A program made the position numbers and the translations under genes. The notes beneath the pieces are model-generated. The model was not told where the DNA came from and did no database searches. It saw only the letters and a program-made list of their open reading frames with translations. DNA of 36,074 nt from an uncultured Selenomonadaceae bacterium. GTDB lineage: Bacteria > Bacillota > Negativicutes > Selenomonadales > Selenomonadaceae. Where the stretch lies: the NCBI GenBank assembly GCA_945873565.1, contig CAMCDL010000004.1:1-36074 (forward strand), written 5' to 3'. Positions 1-10,423 of the stretch are shown piece after piece (positions within the stretch are counted from its first letter, which is position 1; each line of letters starts with the position of its first letter).

Positions 1-44
1 CACACTGCATATCGTCGGCAGCGTCAGATGTGTATAAGAGACAG
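1..44 (+). other. Illumina Nextera adapter/barcode carry-over (not genomic)
   Basis: 12-44 is exactly TCGTCGGCAGCGTCAGATGTGTATAAGAGACAG (Nextera read-1 transposase adapter incl. Tn5 mosaic end AGATGTGTATAAGAGACAG at 26-44); 4-11 ACTGCATA matches an i5 index (S506) and 1-3 CAC matches the end of the P5 arm. Confidence 0.98.
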
Positions 45-86
45 ATATATATATGGTAACGAATATATTAATAGGAGGTACTTGAA

Positions 87-1523
87 ATGAAAGTTTTGTT
101 TGTAGCATCCGAAGCAGTTCCTTTTATCAAAACTGGTGGTCTGGCTGACGTAGCAGGTTCACTTCCTAAATCTCTTAAGGCTGAAGGCGTAGATATCCGT
201 GTTATACTGCCAAAATACGGTTCAATCAAGGAAGAATGGACTTCTAAGATGTCACATGTAGGCAACATTACTGTACCTGTTTCCTGGCGTGATAAGTATG
301 CCGGAGTAGATATGATCGAGCATGATGGTGTAACCTACTATTTCCTGGACAACGAGGAGTATTTTAAGCGCGATAGCCTGTATGGATATTTTGATGATGC
401 AGAGCGTTTTGCATTCTTCTCCCGTGCCGTACTCAACGTACTTCCGATGCTGGATTTCTGGCCGGACGTAATTCATACTAATGACTGGCATGCAGGTATG
501 GTAAATGTGTTCCTCAAGCTGGACCACATCGGAGATGAGCGCTATGCGGGCATCAAGACATTATTCTCCATTCATAACCTCAAGTATCAGGGTGTATTCC
601 CTAAGTCTGTAATGAACGATGTTCTGGGGCTTGATTGGAAGTATTTCAACAATGGTGATCTGGAATTCTACGATGCAGTAAACTATATGAAGGCCGGCAT
701 TATCTATGCTGATTTTGTGGGTACTGTAAGCCGTACCTATGCGCAGGAGATTCAGTATGATTATTTCGGTGAAAATCTGGATGGCCTGCTGAGAAAGCGC
801 AGCGATTCTCTCTTTGGCATTGTAAATGGTATTGATTACGATGTATATAATCCAGCAACTGATAAGAACCTTCTGTACACCTATGATGTAAATAGCTGGA
901 ACAAAAAGGTTGATAATAAGGTTAGGCTGCAGGAGGATCTTGGACTACCAGTAAAGAGAGACACTCCTATTATTGCAATGGTTACCCGTCTTGTAGACGC
1001 TAAGGGTCTTGATCTGCTGGTTCGTATCATGGATGAGCTCCTTGCTACTGAGGATGCACAGTTTGTGCTGCTTGGTACTGGTGATAAGCGTTATGAGGAC
1101 TGGTTCCAGGGCCTGCAGTGGAGATTCCCTGACAAGGTTTCTGCAAATATCCGCTTCTCCAACCAGCTTGCACAGCGCATTTATGCATCTGCCGACATTT
1201 TCCTCATGCCTTCCATATACGAGCCATGTGGTATCGGCCAGCTGATTGCCCTGCGCTACGGTACTGTTCCTGTTGTTCGTGCTACTGGTGGCCTGAGGGA
1301 TACCATTCAGCCATACAACAAGTACACTGGTGAGGGTAATGGATATATCTTCGAAAATATCAATGCTCATGATATGGCTTATGTAATCAAGCAGGCTTTG
1401 GGTGACTACAGAGATAAGAGTGTATGGAATCATCTTGTAGAGAATGCAATGAATTCTGATTACAGCTGGAAAAATTCTGCTAAGGAATACATCAATCTCT
1501 TCAGCAGGCTGGTTGAAAAATAA
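87..1523 (+). CDS. glgA: glycogen synthase (ADP-glucose type, GT5)
   Basis: MKVLFVASEAVPFIKTGGLADVAGSLPKSL N-terminus (KTGGL), C-terminal PSIYEPCGIGQLIALRYGTVPVVRATGGLRDTI; RBS aggagg at about 73. Confidence 0.97.
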   Translation: MKVLFVASEAVPFIKTGGLADVAGSLPKSLKAEGVDIRVILPKYGSIKEEWTSKMSHVGNITVPVSWRDKYAGVDMIEHDGVTYYFLDNEEYFKRDSLYGYFDDAERFAFFSRAVLNVLPMLDFWPDVIHTNDWHAGMVNVFLKLDHIGDERYAGIKTLFSIHNLKYQGVFPKSVMNDVLGLDWKYFNNGDLEFYDAVNYMKAGIIYADFVGTVSRTYAQEIQYDYFGENLDGLLRKRSDSLFGIVNGIDYDVYNPATDKNLLYTYDVNSWNKKVDNKVRLQEDLGLPVKRDTPIIAMVTRLVDAKGLDLLVRIMDELLATEDAQFVLLGTGDKRYEDWFQGLQWRFPDKVSANIRFSNQLAQRIYASADIFLMPSIYEPCGIGQLIALRYGTVPVVRATGGLRDTIQPYNKYTGEGNGYIFENINAHDMAYVIKQALGDYRDKSVWNHLVENAMNSDYSWKNSAKEYINLFSRLVEK

Positions 1524-1557
1524 TAAGGCAAAATATTCATAACAACAGGAGGGCTTT

Positions 1558-4500
1558 ATGCCAGCTTCGTATATTCTGGAATCAATTTTTCATGATTCGC
1601 AAAACAAGGAATACCGTTACCCTGCAGGTGCAGCCGAGGCCATGAGCTTCGTGCGCCTCAGGTTGCAGGTGAAGGCCCAGGCAGAGAATATTCATGTATG
1701 GACCCGCCTGTGGATAGATAGGTCTGGAGAGCAGCTTATCGTCATGGAGCCTGACAAGAAGCAGGGGCCAGGATGGTACACTGCTGTTATTGAGATGCCT
1801 GAGAAAGGGTGCCTTGTCTGGTACTATTTCGTAATCAATCTGAATGGAAAGACCTTCTATTATGGCAATACAGATGAAAGATTGGGCGGCATAGGCCATG
1901 TTACTGATTCCGATGAGCCAGCCTCTTATCAGATTACTGTATACAATAAAGGGGCTAAAACTCCAGACTGGTTCAAGCATTCCGTAATGTATCAGATTTT
2001 TCCAGACCGCTTTTTCAGGATTGGTGATAAGCTGATTCCTAAAAAGGGTGCCGTATATCACGGAGACTGGAATGATCCGCCATACTATTTCAAGGATCCT
2101 GATACAAGAGAGATTGTCAATTACGATTTTTATGGCGGTAATCTGGCTGGTATAAAGGCAAAGCTTCCATATCTTAAGGATCTTGGTATATCCGTCATAT
2201 ACCTTAACCCCATATTTGAGGCAGCCAGCAATCACCGCTATGATACCGGTAACTACAAAAAAATAGACCCTATCCTTGGTACCGAGGAGGAATTCAAGGA
2301 CTTGTGCAGCGTGGCAGAGAAGATGGGTATCCGCATCATTCTTGATGGTGTTTTCAGCCATACAGGTGATGACAGTATTTACTTCAACCGCTATGGTCAT
2401 TATGATTCTGTAGGTGCATATCAGTCCCAGGATTCCCCATATTATTCCTGGTATAATTTCCATGATTATCCAAACAGCTATGATAGCTGGTGGGGCTTCC
2501 ATACTCTGCCAAATGTCTGGGAGGAAACGCCTTCCTACATGAAATACATAATAAGTGATGAGGACAGCGTACTTCATCACTGGTGCAAGGCAGGTATTAG
2601 TGGCTGGCGTCTTGATGTAGTGGATGAGCTGCCAGAGAAATTCAGCCAGTCCTTTTATGCTGAGCTGAAAAAAACAAACCCTGACGCTGTGCTTATCGGC
2701 GAGGTCTGGGAAGATGCCTCCAACAAGAAGGCCTATGGAAAGCAGAGGGAATATCTCTGCGGCCAGGAGCTGGATTCTGCAATGAACTATGTATTCAGGC
2801 AGATAGTGCTGGATTTCTTCCTGGGAGCATGTGATGGAGGTATGGCTCACCGCAGGGTGTGCTCCATGAAGGAAAATTACCCCGCACATAATCTTTATGC
2901 AATGATGAACCTGGTAGGCAGCCATGACCGTGAGCGTATACTTACGCTTCTCGGACAGGCTCCTAGCCAGGAAAATGTGCCTGCAGTCCATCAGGCCAAA
3001 TACAGGCTGGACGCAGAGCGGCTGAAGGTTGGCAAGGCCCGGGCAAGGATGGCCGCACTGTGGCAGATGACCTTCCCTGGCGTTCCAAGTGTATACTATG
3101 GTGATGAAATAGCCATGGAGGGCTACCGTGACCCTTACTGCCGCTGCCCATATGAATGGGATGGTGGTGATACTGAGATGCGTGCTTTTTATAAGCAGAT
3201 TATTGCTCTCAGAAATAATAATACAGTACTTCAGACAGGTGAGCTTCGTTCCTTCTACGCTCATGGCGATGTGTATGGTTATGCTCGTGTTATCGATGGC
3301 GGCAAGGATGTATTCGGCGGAGAGGCTAAGGATGACATGTTCTTTGTCCTGCTGAACCGTTCCCAGGAGCCTCGCCACGTAACTGTTGATGTAAGTGAAT
3401 TTAAAGCAGAGCTTTTTGAGGATGCACTGGGTATAGGTCCAGATATTCAGGTAATTAATGGACATATTACCATAGATGTTCCAGCGTATACAGGCCTGGT
3501 GTATCGTCAGGCAATCAGGGAATATCACTACCCTAGAAAAGCTGGCGTCCTGATGCATCCTACATCACTGCCTTCTAATCTGGGAATTGGCGACCTTGGT
3601 CAGTCAGCATACGACTTTGTTGATTTTCTGAGCTCTGCAGGCATGAGCATATGGCAGATGCTGCCATTGAATCCCACCGGCTATGGTAATTCACCATATT
3701 CTTCACCATCTGCCTTTGCAGGAAATGATATGCTCATATCATTGGATATGCTGGAGCAGGAGGGCTATCTCAGCAGGGATGATCTGGCCGAGGCAAAGCT
3801 GCCAGCAGACAGCAAGGCTGACTATGAAGCTACTATCAAAATTAAAAAACGTCTCCTGAAAAAAGCATTTTCAGGTTTCAAGAAATATGCTATAGAGGCT
3901 GTCAGAGAGTCCTTTGATACATTTATCAGAAAAAATGCTGAATGGCTTGATGATTATGCTATGTTTACTGCACTGAAGGCATGGCATGATGGCGCAAACT
4001 GGGTTACCTGGGCATCTGCCTTTAAGAAGCGTGAGCCAATGGCAATGAAGGTCATTGCTATGCAGCTGAAGGCTGAGATAATGCAGGAAAAATTCAACCA
4101 GTTTATTTTTGACCGCCAGCTAAAGGAGCTTAGACGCTATGCTAATGAAAGGGGCATACAGCTCCTGGGAGATATGCCGATATTTGTATCACAGGATAGC
4201 GTGGATGCCTGGGCAGACCAGCACCTCTTCAAGCTGGACCATGAAGGAAGGCCTGTATATGTAGCGGGAGTACCGCCAGATTACTTCAGTGAAACTGGTC
4301 AGCTGTGGGGAAATCCTCAGTATGATTGGGATGCAATGAAGGTCGATGGCTATGACTGGTGGATAAAGCGTATTAAGCGTATAGCTGAGCAGGTAAATAT
4401 TGTCCGTATTGATCATTTCCGTGGCTTTGAGGCTTACTGGGAGATTCCGGCCAGCGAAGAAACTGCCATTAATGGCAAATGGATGAAGGGACCTGGCAAG

Positions 4501-5034
4501 GACCTGTTTGATAAGCTGAAGGAGGCTTTAGGAGATGTTCCGATTGTCGCTGAGGATCTGGGCGTTATTACAGATGAGGTGGTAAAGCTCAGAGAGGATT
4601 GTGGCTTCCCAGGCATGAAAATATTGCATTTTGAGCTGTTTACCGATGACAGGGGAGTTATCAGATTCAAGCCTTATGAGAACTGCCTCATATACACAGG
4701 CACTCATGACAATAACACCACCGTGGGCTGGCTGGATGAAAATGCAGCTGAAAAGGATATAAAGGCTATCAAGCTGATGCTGGGACTGCCAGCAGAGGCA
4801 GCTTCGGCAGAGGTCTGCAGGGCTATGATAGAATACTGTTACAGTTCGTATTCCAGGATAGCAATAATTCCGGTTCAGGACATCCTGGAGCTGGATGGAA
4901 AGCACCGGATGAACCTGCCAGGGACGGCAGGAGGAAACTGGAGCTGGCGGATTCTGCCAGAGCAGATGAGGGAGCTGTCAGATAAAAAGGCATCCTGGCT
5001 TAAGGAATTAGCAGAAAAAACAAACAGAATATAA
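1558..5034 (+). CDS. bifunctional GH13 alpha-amylase-family hydrolase (neopullulanase-like) fused to 4-alpha-glucanotransferase (GH77, MalQ)
   Basis: N-half: MYQIFPDRFF, GWRLDVVDELP, LIGEVWED, GSHDRERIL (GH13 motifs); C-half: VLMHPTSLPSNLGIGDLG, WQMLPLNPTGYGNSPYSS, GDMPIFVSQDSVDAWA, VRIDHFRGFEAYWEIP, AEDLGVIT, YTGTHDNNT (GH77 motifs); one uninterrupted ORF. Confidence 0.95.
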   Translation: MPASYILESIFHDSQNKEYRYPAGAAEAMSFVRLRLQVKAQAENIHVWTRLWIDRSGEQLIVMEPDKKQGPGWYTAVIEMPEKGCLVWYYFVINLNGKTFYYGNTDERLGGIGHVTDSDEPASYQITVYNKGAKTPDWFKHSVMYQIFPDRFFRIGDKLIPKKGAVYHGDWNDPPYYFKDPDTREIVNYDFYGGNLAGIKAKLPYLKDLGISVIYLNPIFEAASNHRYDTGNYKKIDPILGTEEEFKDLCSVAEKMGIRIILDGVFSHTGDDSIYFNRYGHYDSVGAYQSQDSPYYSWYNFHDYPNSYDSWWGFHTLPNVWEETPSYMKYIISDEDSVLHHWCKAGISGWRLDVVDELPEKFSQSFYAELKKTNPDAVLIGEVWEDASNKKAYGKQREYLCGQELDSAMNYVFRQIVLDFFLGACDGGMAHRRVCSMKENYPAHNLYAMMNLVGSHDRERILTLLGQAPSQENVPAVHQAKYRLDAERLKVGKARARMAALWQMTFPGVPSVYYGDEIAMEGYRDPYCRCPYEWDGGDTEMRAFYKQIIALRNNNTVLQTGELRSFYAHGDVYGYARVIDGGKDVFGGEAKDDMFFVLLNRSQEPRHVTVDVSEFKAELFEDALGIGPDIQVINGHITIDVPAYTGLVYRQAIREYHYPRKAGVLMHPTSLPSNLGIGDLGQSAYDFVDFLSSAGMSIWQMLPLNPTGYGNSPYSSPSAFAGNDMLISLDMLEQEGYLSRDDLAEAKLPADSKADYEATIKIKKRLLKKAFSGFKKYAIEAVRESFDTFIRKNAEWLDDYAMFTALKAWHDGANWVTWASAFKKREPMAMKVIAMQLKAEIMQEKFNQFIFDRQLKELRRYANERGIQLLGDMPIFVSQDSVDAWADQHLFKLDHEGRPVYVAGVPPDYFSETGQLWGNPQYDWDAMKVDGYDWWIKRIKRIAEQVNIVRIDHFRGFEAYWEIPASEETAINGKWMKGPGKDLFDKLKEALGDVPIVAEDLGVITDEVVKLREDCGFPGMKILHFELFTDDRGVIRFKPYENCLIYTGTHDNNTTVGWLDENAAEKDIKAIKLMLGLPAEAASAEVCRAMIEYCYSSYSRIAIIPVQDILELDGKHRMNLPGTAGGNWSWRILPEQMRELSDKKASWLKELAEKTNRI

Positions 5035-5102
5035 AAGCATATATGCCGGCACTGGCCAATCCTGCCAAAAGGCAGGCAGCGACAGTGTTTGACTCCACAA
5101 AA

Positions 5103-5134
5103 AATGGGGCGTCATTAAAAAATGACGCCCCATT
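5103..5134. terminator. bidirectional intrinsic terminator
   Basis: AATGGGGCGTCATT-AAAA-AATGACGCCCCATT, 14-bp stem between convergent genes. Confidence 0.85.
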
Positions 5135-5144
5135 AATGTTTTAT

Positions 5145-6854
5145 TTAAGCTTTAGCCTGTTTCCTTAAAGCGGCTATGCCCTCTGCTACAAGCTCCAGTG
5201 CCAATACTATCAGCAGGCCGCCGATAATAACCTGAGCGTATGGACCCCAGTCAGCACCACCTGCAGAAATTACGGTCATCTGATTTTTGATGATGATACC
5301 CAGGGAGCTGATGGTTACAACGGACATAAAGCCCATTGGCAGCAGGAACATCTTATTGTTCTTGCCGATGTTGCCGAGCCAGGTGCATACAGCCAGCAGG
5401 CCAAGTCCTGCAAGAAGCTGATTAGCGGCACCGAACAGACCCCAGATTTTCTGGAAGCCATTCATACCCAGCATTATGCCAAGTATAACAGTAACTATGG
5501 TAGCAAAATAAGGGTTAACCATTACCTTCTTCCAGCCCTCCTTGATGTCAGCTGCAGTCTGGCCAGGCTCCAGCCAGAATTCCTGGAACATAAAGCGTGC
5601 CAGGCGGGTTGCAGTATCCAAAGAGGTGAGACAGAAAGCAGAATAGGTCAGCACCAGCAGGGTGTAAAGAATGGTCTCCAGTCCGGCAAAGCCTGGGATT
5701 GAAGCGACCATAGCCGAGATGCCTCCAGCAAAAATATCAGTAACACCATTGGTATGTCCAGTGGTACGGGCATAGGCGATAGCGCAGAGGGTGAGGATAG
5801 CCAGAACACACTCCAGAAGCATACCGCCATAGGCAATAGGTTTTGCATCACTTTCCTTATTCAGCTGCTTGGAGGTGGTTCCGGAGGATACCAGGGAATG
5901 GAAGCCGGATATTGCACCGCAGGCAACAGTAGTAAACAGAATAGGGAAGAGATACTGCATGCCTGCCTTGGTTTCAACAGCGAAGCCGGTAAATGCAGGA
6001 AACAGCTTTGGATCAATATCTGGATGTGCACCAATAACGCCAACAAATGCGATAAAGAGCATTGAATAAAGCAGGAAGGAGCTGAGGTAATCACGAGGCT
6101 GAAGCAGAATCCACACCGGAGTAACTGATGCAATGGTTATATACACACCTACAACAATCATCCAGGTGGAGGCAGGGAGGTACAGCGGATGCCAGTTCAT
6201 GCCGATAGCCATGCACAGGACAATGGCCAGTACACCAAGGATACTGGAAACAGCAAAGGAAGCATTGCGCTGATAAACCATGAAGCCAAAAATGATTGCT
6301 ACCAGGATAAACAGCAGAGAAACCATAGCAACGGATGCATTGGAGGCGCTAGCTGCCATATCAAGTACGCCATCCTTATAAACAGCACCGAAGGTGCCTG
6401 AAACAATAGCTGCAAAGGCTGCAACTACCAGGATGAGAGTGAGATATGCAAAGGTTGTAAATAGAACCTTTGCGCGGCGGCTCATATTGGCAGAAATAAT
6501 TTCGCCGATGGACTGGCCCTTGTGACGCAGTGAGGCCACCAAAGCACCAAAGTCATGTACACCGCCAAAGAAAATACCGCCTACAAGAACCCACAGGGTT
6601 ACAGGCAGCCAGCCAAAGAAGGAGGCTGCAATAGGTCCAGTGATAGGACCTGCACCTGCAATGGACGAGAAATGATGCCCCATCAGAACAGGAGCCTTAG
6701 CAGGAACATAATCTACGCCATCACGCATAGAATGGGCAGGGGTCGGGTTGCTATCATCACCAACGCCCCACTGCTTGCAGAGCCAGCCACCATAGAAATG
6801 GTATCCCAAGGCCAGGACTGCCACACAGATTAATAATAATACCAGTGTGTTCAA
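5145..6854 (-). CDS. cstA: carbon starvation protein CstA family transporter
   Basis: GYHFYGGWL, DYVPAKAPVLMGHHFSSIAGAGPITGPI; TTG start overlapping upstream stop (TTGA). Confidence 0.95.
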   Translation of the reverse strand: MNTLVLLLICVAVLALGYHFYGGWLCKQWGVGDDSNPTPAHSMRDGVDYVPAKAPVLMGHHFSSIAGAGPITGPIAASFFGWLPVTLWVLVGGIFFGGVHDFGALVASLRHKGQSIGEIISANMSRRAKVLFTTFAYLTLILVVAAFAAIVSGTFGAVYKDGVLDMAASASNASVAMVSLLFILVAIIFGFMVYQRNASFAVSSILGVLAIVLCMAIGMNWHPLYLPASTWMIVVGVYITIASVTPVWILLQPRDYLSSFLLYSMLFIAFVGVIGAHPDIDPKLFPAFTGFAVETKAGMQYLFPILFTTVACGAISGFHSLVSSGTTSKQLNKESDAKPIAYGGMLLECVLAILTLCAIAYARTTGHTNGVTDIFAGGISAMVASIPGFAGLETILYTLLVLTYSAFCLTSLDTATRLARFMFQEFWLEPGQTAADIKEGWKKVMVNPYFATIVTVILGIMLGMNGFQKIWGLFGAANQLLAGLGLLAVCTWLGNIGKNNKMFLLPMGFMSVVTISSLGIIIKNQMTVISAGGADWGPYAQVIIGGLLIVLALELVAEGIAALRKQAKA

Positions 6855-7375
6855 GAAGATAATCCCCTTTCATTGAATATAATTTTTTTCATATTCTTCT
6901 CCATGCACCTGCCACTTTTATTAGTAAAAAGCTCATCGGTTCTGGTGGTTATAAGCGCCGTATGGACGTCAAGCCATCCATGGAAGGAAAATAGAAACAT
7001 TTTGTGGATGCTGACCTTTTTCAAAGCCTTGATAGCTTCAGCATCCGCGCTGTCACATATAAAAATTGGAGTGATGTAGGTATACATATGCCCTGGACCG
7101 ATGTGGGCCCGCTGGCGTCCATCCCCATACGCCAGCTCGAAAAGCCTTTCAAAAAGCTCCAGAGTCAGATGCTCAGCCTCAAACAGATAGATAAATTCCT
7201 CGCTTTTAGCTGTCCATAGGTTAGCCTTTCGGGTAACCATATAGCCCTCATTCTGTTCATAATACTCGCAGAGGGCTTTTAGCTCCTGACAGCCAAGGCT
7301 TTCATCTGTAATGTTATAAAAGGCCTGATAGGCTTCAAGCAGCTTTGTAATTATTTCTGATCGATTGAAGCTCAT
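6851..7375 (-). CDS. hypothetical protein, translationally coupled to cstA
   Basis: 174-aa ORF directly upstream of cstA, 4-nt TTGA overlap. Confidence 0.75.
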   Translation of the reverse strand: MSFNRSEIITKLLEAYQAFYNITDESLGCQELKALCEYYEQNEGYMVTRKANLWTAKSEEFIYLFEAEHLTLELFERLFELAYGDGRQRAHIGPGHMYTYITPIFICDSADAEAIKALKKVSIHKMFLFSFHGWLDVHTALITTRTDELFTNKSGRCMEKNMKKIIFNERGLSS

Positions 7376-7476
7376 ATTTTACCTATCCTTCCCATTTATA
7401 TGCTAAGCCTTTAAAATTATACCACAAAGTCAGCTGAGTGGGAGAAAAAATAGCAGTAATCACTGAGAAATTTACA

Positions 7477-7506
7477 TTGGTATTTTTCTATAAACCGCGG
7501 TATAAT
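7477..7506 (+). promoter_or_regulatory. putative sigma70-type promoter of ilvBN
   Basis: TTGGTA (7477-7482) - 18 nt - TATAAT (7501-7506). Confidence 0.55.
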
Positions 7507-7525
7507 GTAAGATAACTTGTAATCG

Positions 7526-9238
7526 ATGGGGGGAAATATCTTGTTAATGAATGGTGCGCAGGCTGTTCTTGAAAGCCTGAGACGTGAAGAAGTAGATATT
7601 GTTTTTGGTTATCCAGGCGGTGCTGTGCTGGATTTGTATGACGCGCTTTATAAGATGAAGTTTCCTCATATCCTGACTCGTCACGAGCAGGGTGCAGTAC
7701 ACGCAGCAGATGGTTATGCCAGAGCCAGCGGTAAGGTGGGTGTATGCTTTGCAACCTCTGGCCCAGGTGCTACCAACCTGATTACAGGTATTGCCACTGC
7801 TAATATGGACTCTATACCTATGGTATGCTTTACTGGCCAGGTAGGCAATCCTCTTATTGGTAAGGATTCCTTCCAGGAGGCAGATATTGTAGGTATTACT
7901 ACACCTATTACCAAGCATAACTATCTGGTAAAGAAGGCAGCTGATCTGCCACGTGTTATCAAGGAAGCCTTCTTTATTGCACGTACTGGCCGTCCTGGTC
8001 CAGTTGTTATAGATATTGCTAAGGATGTTTTCACTACAGAAATAGATTATGAATATCCAAGAGAAATAAATCTCCGAGGCTATAGCGGAGATTTCAGTGG
8101 TGATGAAACACAGGTTATTGAGGCAGCCAAGGCACTGAGCCAGGCAAAGCGTCCGCTGTTCTTCATCGGTGGTGGTCTTACCCTGTCTAATCAGACTAAT
8201 ATCTTCCGCAGTATTGCAGATTATACTGGTATTCCTGTAGTAACCTCTCTTATGGGGTTGGGCTGTGTGCCATCTGAGTCTGAGCAGAATCTTGGTATGG
8301 TTGGTATGCATGGCTCTTATGCCTCCAATATGGCGGTGCAGGAGTGCGACCTTCTGATTTCTGTAGGTGTGCGTTTTGATGACCGTGTTACTGGCAAGCT
8401 GAATGCCTTTGCACCAAATGCCAAGGTAATTCATTTTGAAGTTGACCGGGCTGAAATAAATAAAAATGTATGGGCAGATTACCCTGTATTTGGTGATCTC
8501 CGCTGGTCATTGCCAATTTTCTATAATATTCTTAGAAACTCCGGCAAGGATTATAAGCTGGTTTGTGCTGAGTGGATTGAGCATTGCAAGACTATGGCAA
8601 AGGAGCATCCATTCAGCTATACTGAGCGTGGCAATTATATAATGCCTCAGAAGCTTATAGAAACTGTAAGCCGCCTGGTAGATGATGATACCATTGTAGT
8701 TACTGATGTAGGACAGCATCAGATGTGGGCGGCTCAGTTCTTTAATTGCCGTAATCCTCGCCAGTTCCTGACCTCTGGTGGCCTGGGTACTATGGGCTAC
8801 GGCCTGCCTGCAGCTATCGGTGCCAAGATGGGACAGCCAGGCAAGAAGGTAGTTCTCTTTACTGGTGATGGCAGTGTCATGATGAATTGCCAGGAAATGG
8901 CTACTGCCGCTGATAATGACATCGAGGTAAAGATTGTTCTTCTGCACAATTATGTTCTGGGCATGGTGAGCCAGTGGCAGAGAATGTTCTATGGCAAGCG
9001 CTATTCTCAGACCATTCTTGGCGGCAAGACCGACTATGTAAAGCTTGCTGAGGCAATGGGCGTTCAGGCAGTACGGATTGAAACTCCGGAGGAGCTTGAG
9101 GCCAAGCTGGCAGCAGCACTTAAGGAGGAAGGCCCATGTCTGATTGATGTAAAGCTTCCAGGCAATGAGGATGTACTTCCTATGGTAGCACCAGGAGCCC
9201 AGCTGGATAACATGGTGATGAAAGGAGAACAGGAATAA
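7526..9238 (+). CDS. ilvB: acetolactate synthase large subunit (likely start TTG about 7541 or ATG about 7547 after the GGGGGG RBS)
   Basis: FGYPGGAVLDLYDAL, HEQGAVHAADGYARASGKVGVCFATSGPGATNL, GDGSVMMNCQE (ThDP motif). Confidence 0.97.
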   Translation: MGGNILLMNGAQAVLESLRREEVDIVFGYPGGAVLDLYDALYKMKFPHILTRHEQGAVHAADGYARASGKVGVCFATSGPGATNLITGIATANMDSIPMVCFTGQVGNPLIGKDSFQEADIVGITTPITKHNYLVKKAADLPRVIKEAFFIARTGRPGPVVIDIAKDVFTTEIDYEYPREINLRGYSGDFSGDETQVIEAAKALSQAKRPLFFIGGGLTLSNQTNIFRSIADYTGIPVVTSLMGLGCVPSESEQNLGMVGMHGSYASNMAVQECDLLISVGVRFDDRVTGKLNAFAPNAKVIHFEVDRAEINKNVWADYPVFGDLRWSLPIFYNILRNSGKDYKLVCAEWIEHCKTMAKEHPFSYTERGNYIMPQKLIETVSRLVDDDTIVVTDVGQHQMWAAQFFNCRNPRQFLTSGGLGTMGYGLPAAIGAKMGQPGKKVVLFTGDGSVMMNCQEMATAADNDIEVKIVLLHNYVLGMVSQWQRMFYGKRYSQTILGGKTDYVKLAEAMGVQAVRIETPEELEAKLAAALKEEGPCLIDVKLPGNEDVLPMVAPGAQLDNMVMKGEQE

Positions 9239-9738
9239 TGAAAAATTATAATTTGGCTGTCCTTGTAGACAACAAGCCAGGCGTATTGACCCATGTTTCA
9301 GGACTTATAAGCCGCCGTGCTTTCAACATCGAGAGTATCTCTGCCGGCTATACCGAGGAACAGGCTGTTACCCGCATCAACATAGAGGTTTCTGTAGAGG
9401 ATCAGCATGAGCTGGAACAGGTAGTTAATCAGCTGTCCAAGCTTATTGACGTAATAAAGATAGTAAATTTGGGCGAAATGGATTCCATCATCCGGGAGCT
9501 GGTGCTGCTGAAGGTAAGGGCAAACAAGAGTACATTGGCTGATATACGTAATGTAGTAGATATATTCCGTGGCAAGATTGTGGATGTCAGTCCAGAAAAT
9601 GTAGTCATTGAGCTTACTGGCTCTCAGGGAAAGATTGAGGCAATCTGCCAGATGCTGGCTGAGTTCGAAATCATTGAAATAGCTCGTACTGGTGCTATTG
9701 CCATGAGCCGTGGTCCTATTCCAGTAAAAAATATGTAA
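9238..9738 (+). CDS. ilvN: acetolactate synthase small subunit
   Basis: LAVLVDNKPGVLTHVSGLISRRAFNIESISAGYTEEQAVTRI ACT domain; TAATG coupling to ilvB. Confidence 0.97.
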   Translation: MKNYNLAVLVDNKPGVLTHVSGLISRRAFNIESISAGYTEEQAVTRINIEVSVEDQHELEQVVNQLSKLIDVIKIVNLGEMDSIIRELVLLKVRANKSTLADIRNVVDIFRGKIVDVSPENVVIELTGSQGKIEAICQMLAEFEIIEIARTGAIAMSRGPIPVKNM

Positions 9739-9840
9739 TTAGTCCTGGCTTTTGCAGGAATTTTAGATATTACGTAGAATTAATAACATGGAGGCACGGC
9801 AAGCTGTGTCCCTAGTGTATTTTTATAGGAGGAGATTAGT

Positions 9841-10380
9841 ATGGAACTTAAGGGTTCAAAGACGGAAAAAAATCTGTGGGCAGCATTTGCTGGTGAGTCT
9901 CAGGCTCATACTAAATATCAGTACTTTGCATCCCAGGCTAAGAAAGATGGTTTTGTGCAGATTCAGAATATTTTTGCCGAGACTGCAAAGAACGAGAAGG
10001 AGCATGCTAAAATATGGTTCAAGCTTCTTCATGGTGGCAAGCTGAATGACACAGCAGCTAACCTCAAGTCAGCTGCTGAGGGAGAGAATGAGGAGTGGAC
10101 CTGCATGTATCCTGAGTTCGCTAAGGTTGCACGCGAGGAAGGCTTTGACAAGATTGCTGAGCTCTTTGAGGCAGTAGCCGCAATTGAGAAGGAGCATGAG
10201 GAAAGATATAAGCTGCTCCTGATCAATGTTGAAGAGGAAAAGGTATTCAAGAAAGATGAGAAGGTTATCTGGCAGTGCAGTAACTGCGGTTATGTATGCA
10301 CTGGCGAGGAGGCTCCAGAGGTTTGCCCTGTATGTGCTCATCCAAGAGATCATTTCCAGATTCTGCCACAGAATTACTAA
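9841..10380 (+). CDS. rbr: rubrerythrin
   Basis: [37 protein letters not shown] diiron motifs; C-terminal rubredoxin-like CSNCGYVC...CPVC. Confidence 0.97.
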   Translation: MELKGSKTEKNLWAAFAGESQAHTKYQYFASQAKKDGFVQIQNIFAETAKNEKEHAKIWFKLLHGGKLNDTAANLKSAAEGENEEWTCMYPEFAKVAREEGFDKIAELFEAVAAIEKEHEERYKLLLINVEEEKVFKKDEKVIWQCSNCGYVCTGEEAPEVCPVCAHPRDHFQILPQNY

Positions 10381-10423
10381 TTCTATAGCTGAAGTACTGC
10401 CAATAGTATAATATTGATATGAG

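Noticed and set aside
1582-3558. 658-aa minus-strand ORF antisense to the GH13 region
   Set aside because: Shadow ORF; low-complexity I/C/H-rich translation without family features, and the plus strand is clearly coding.
7477-7547. T-box or leader-peptide attenuator for ilvBN
   Set aside because: Predicted promoter leaves only a very short leader, too short for either.
7544-8434. 296-aa minus-strand ORF antisense to ilvB
   Set aside because: Shadow ORF within a well-supported enzyme gene.
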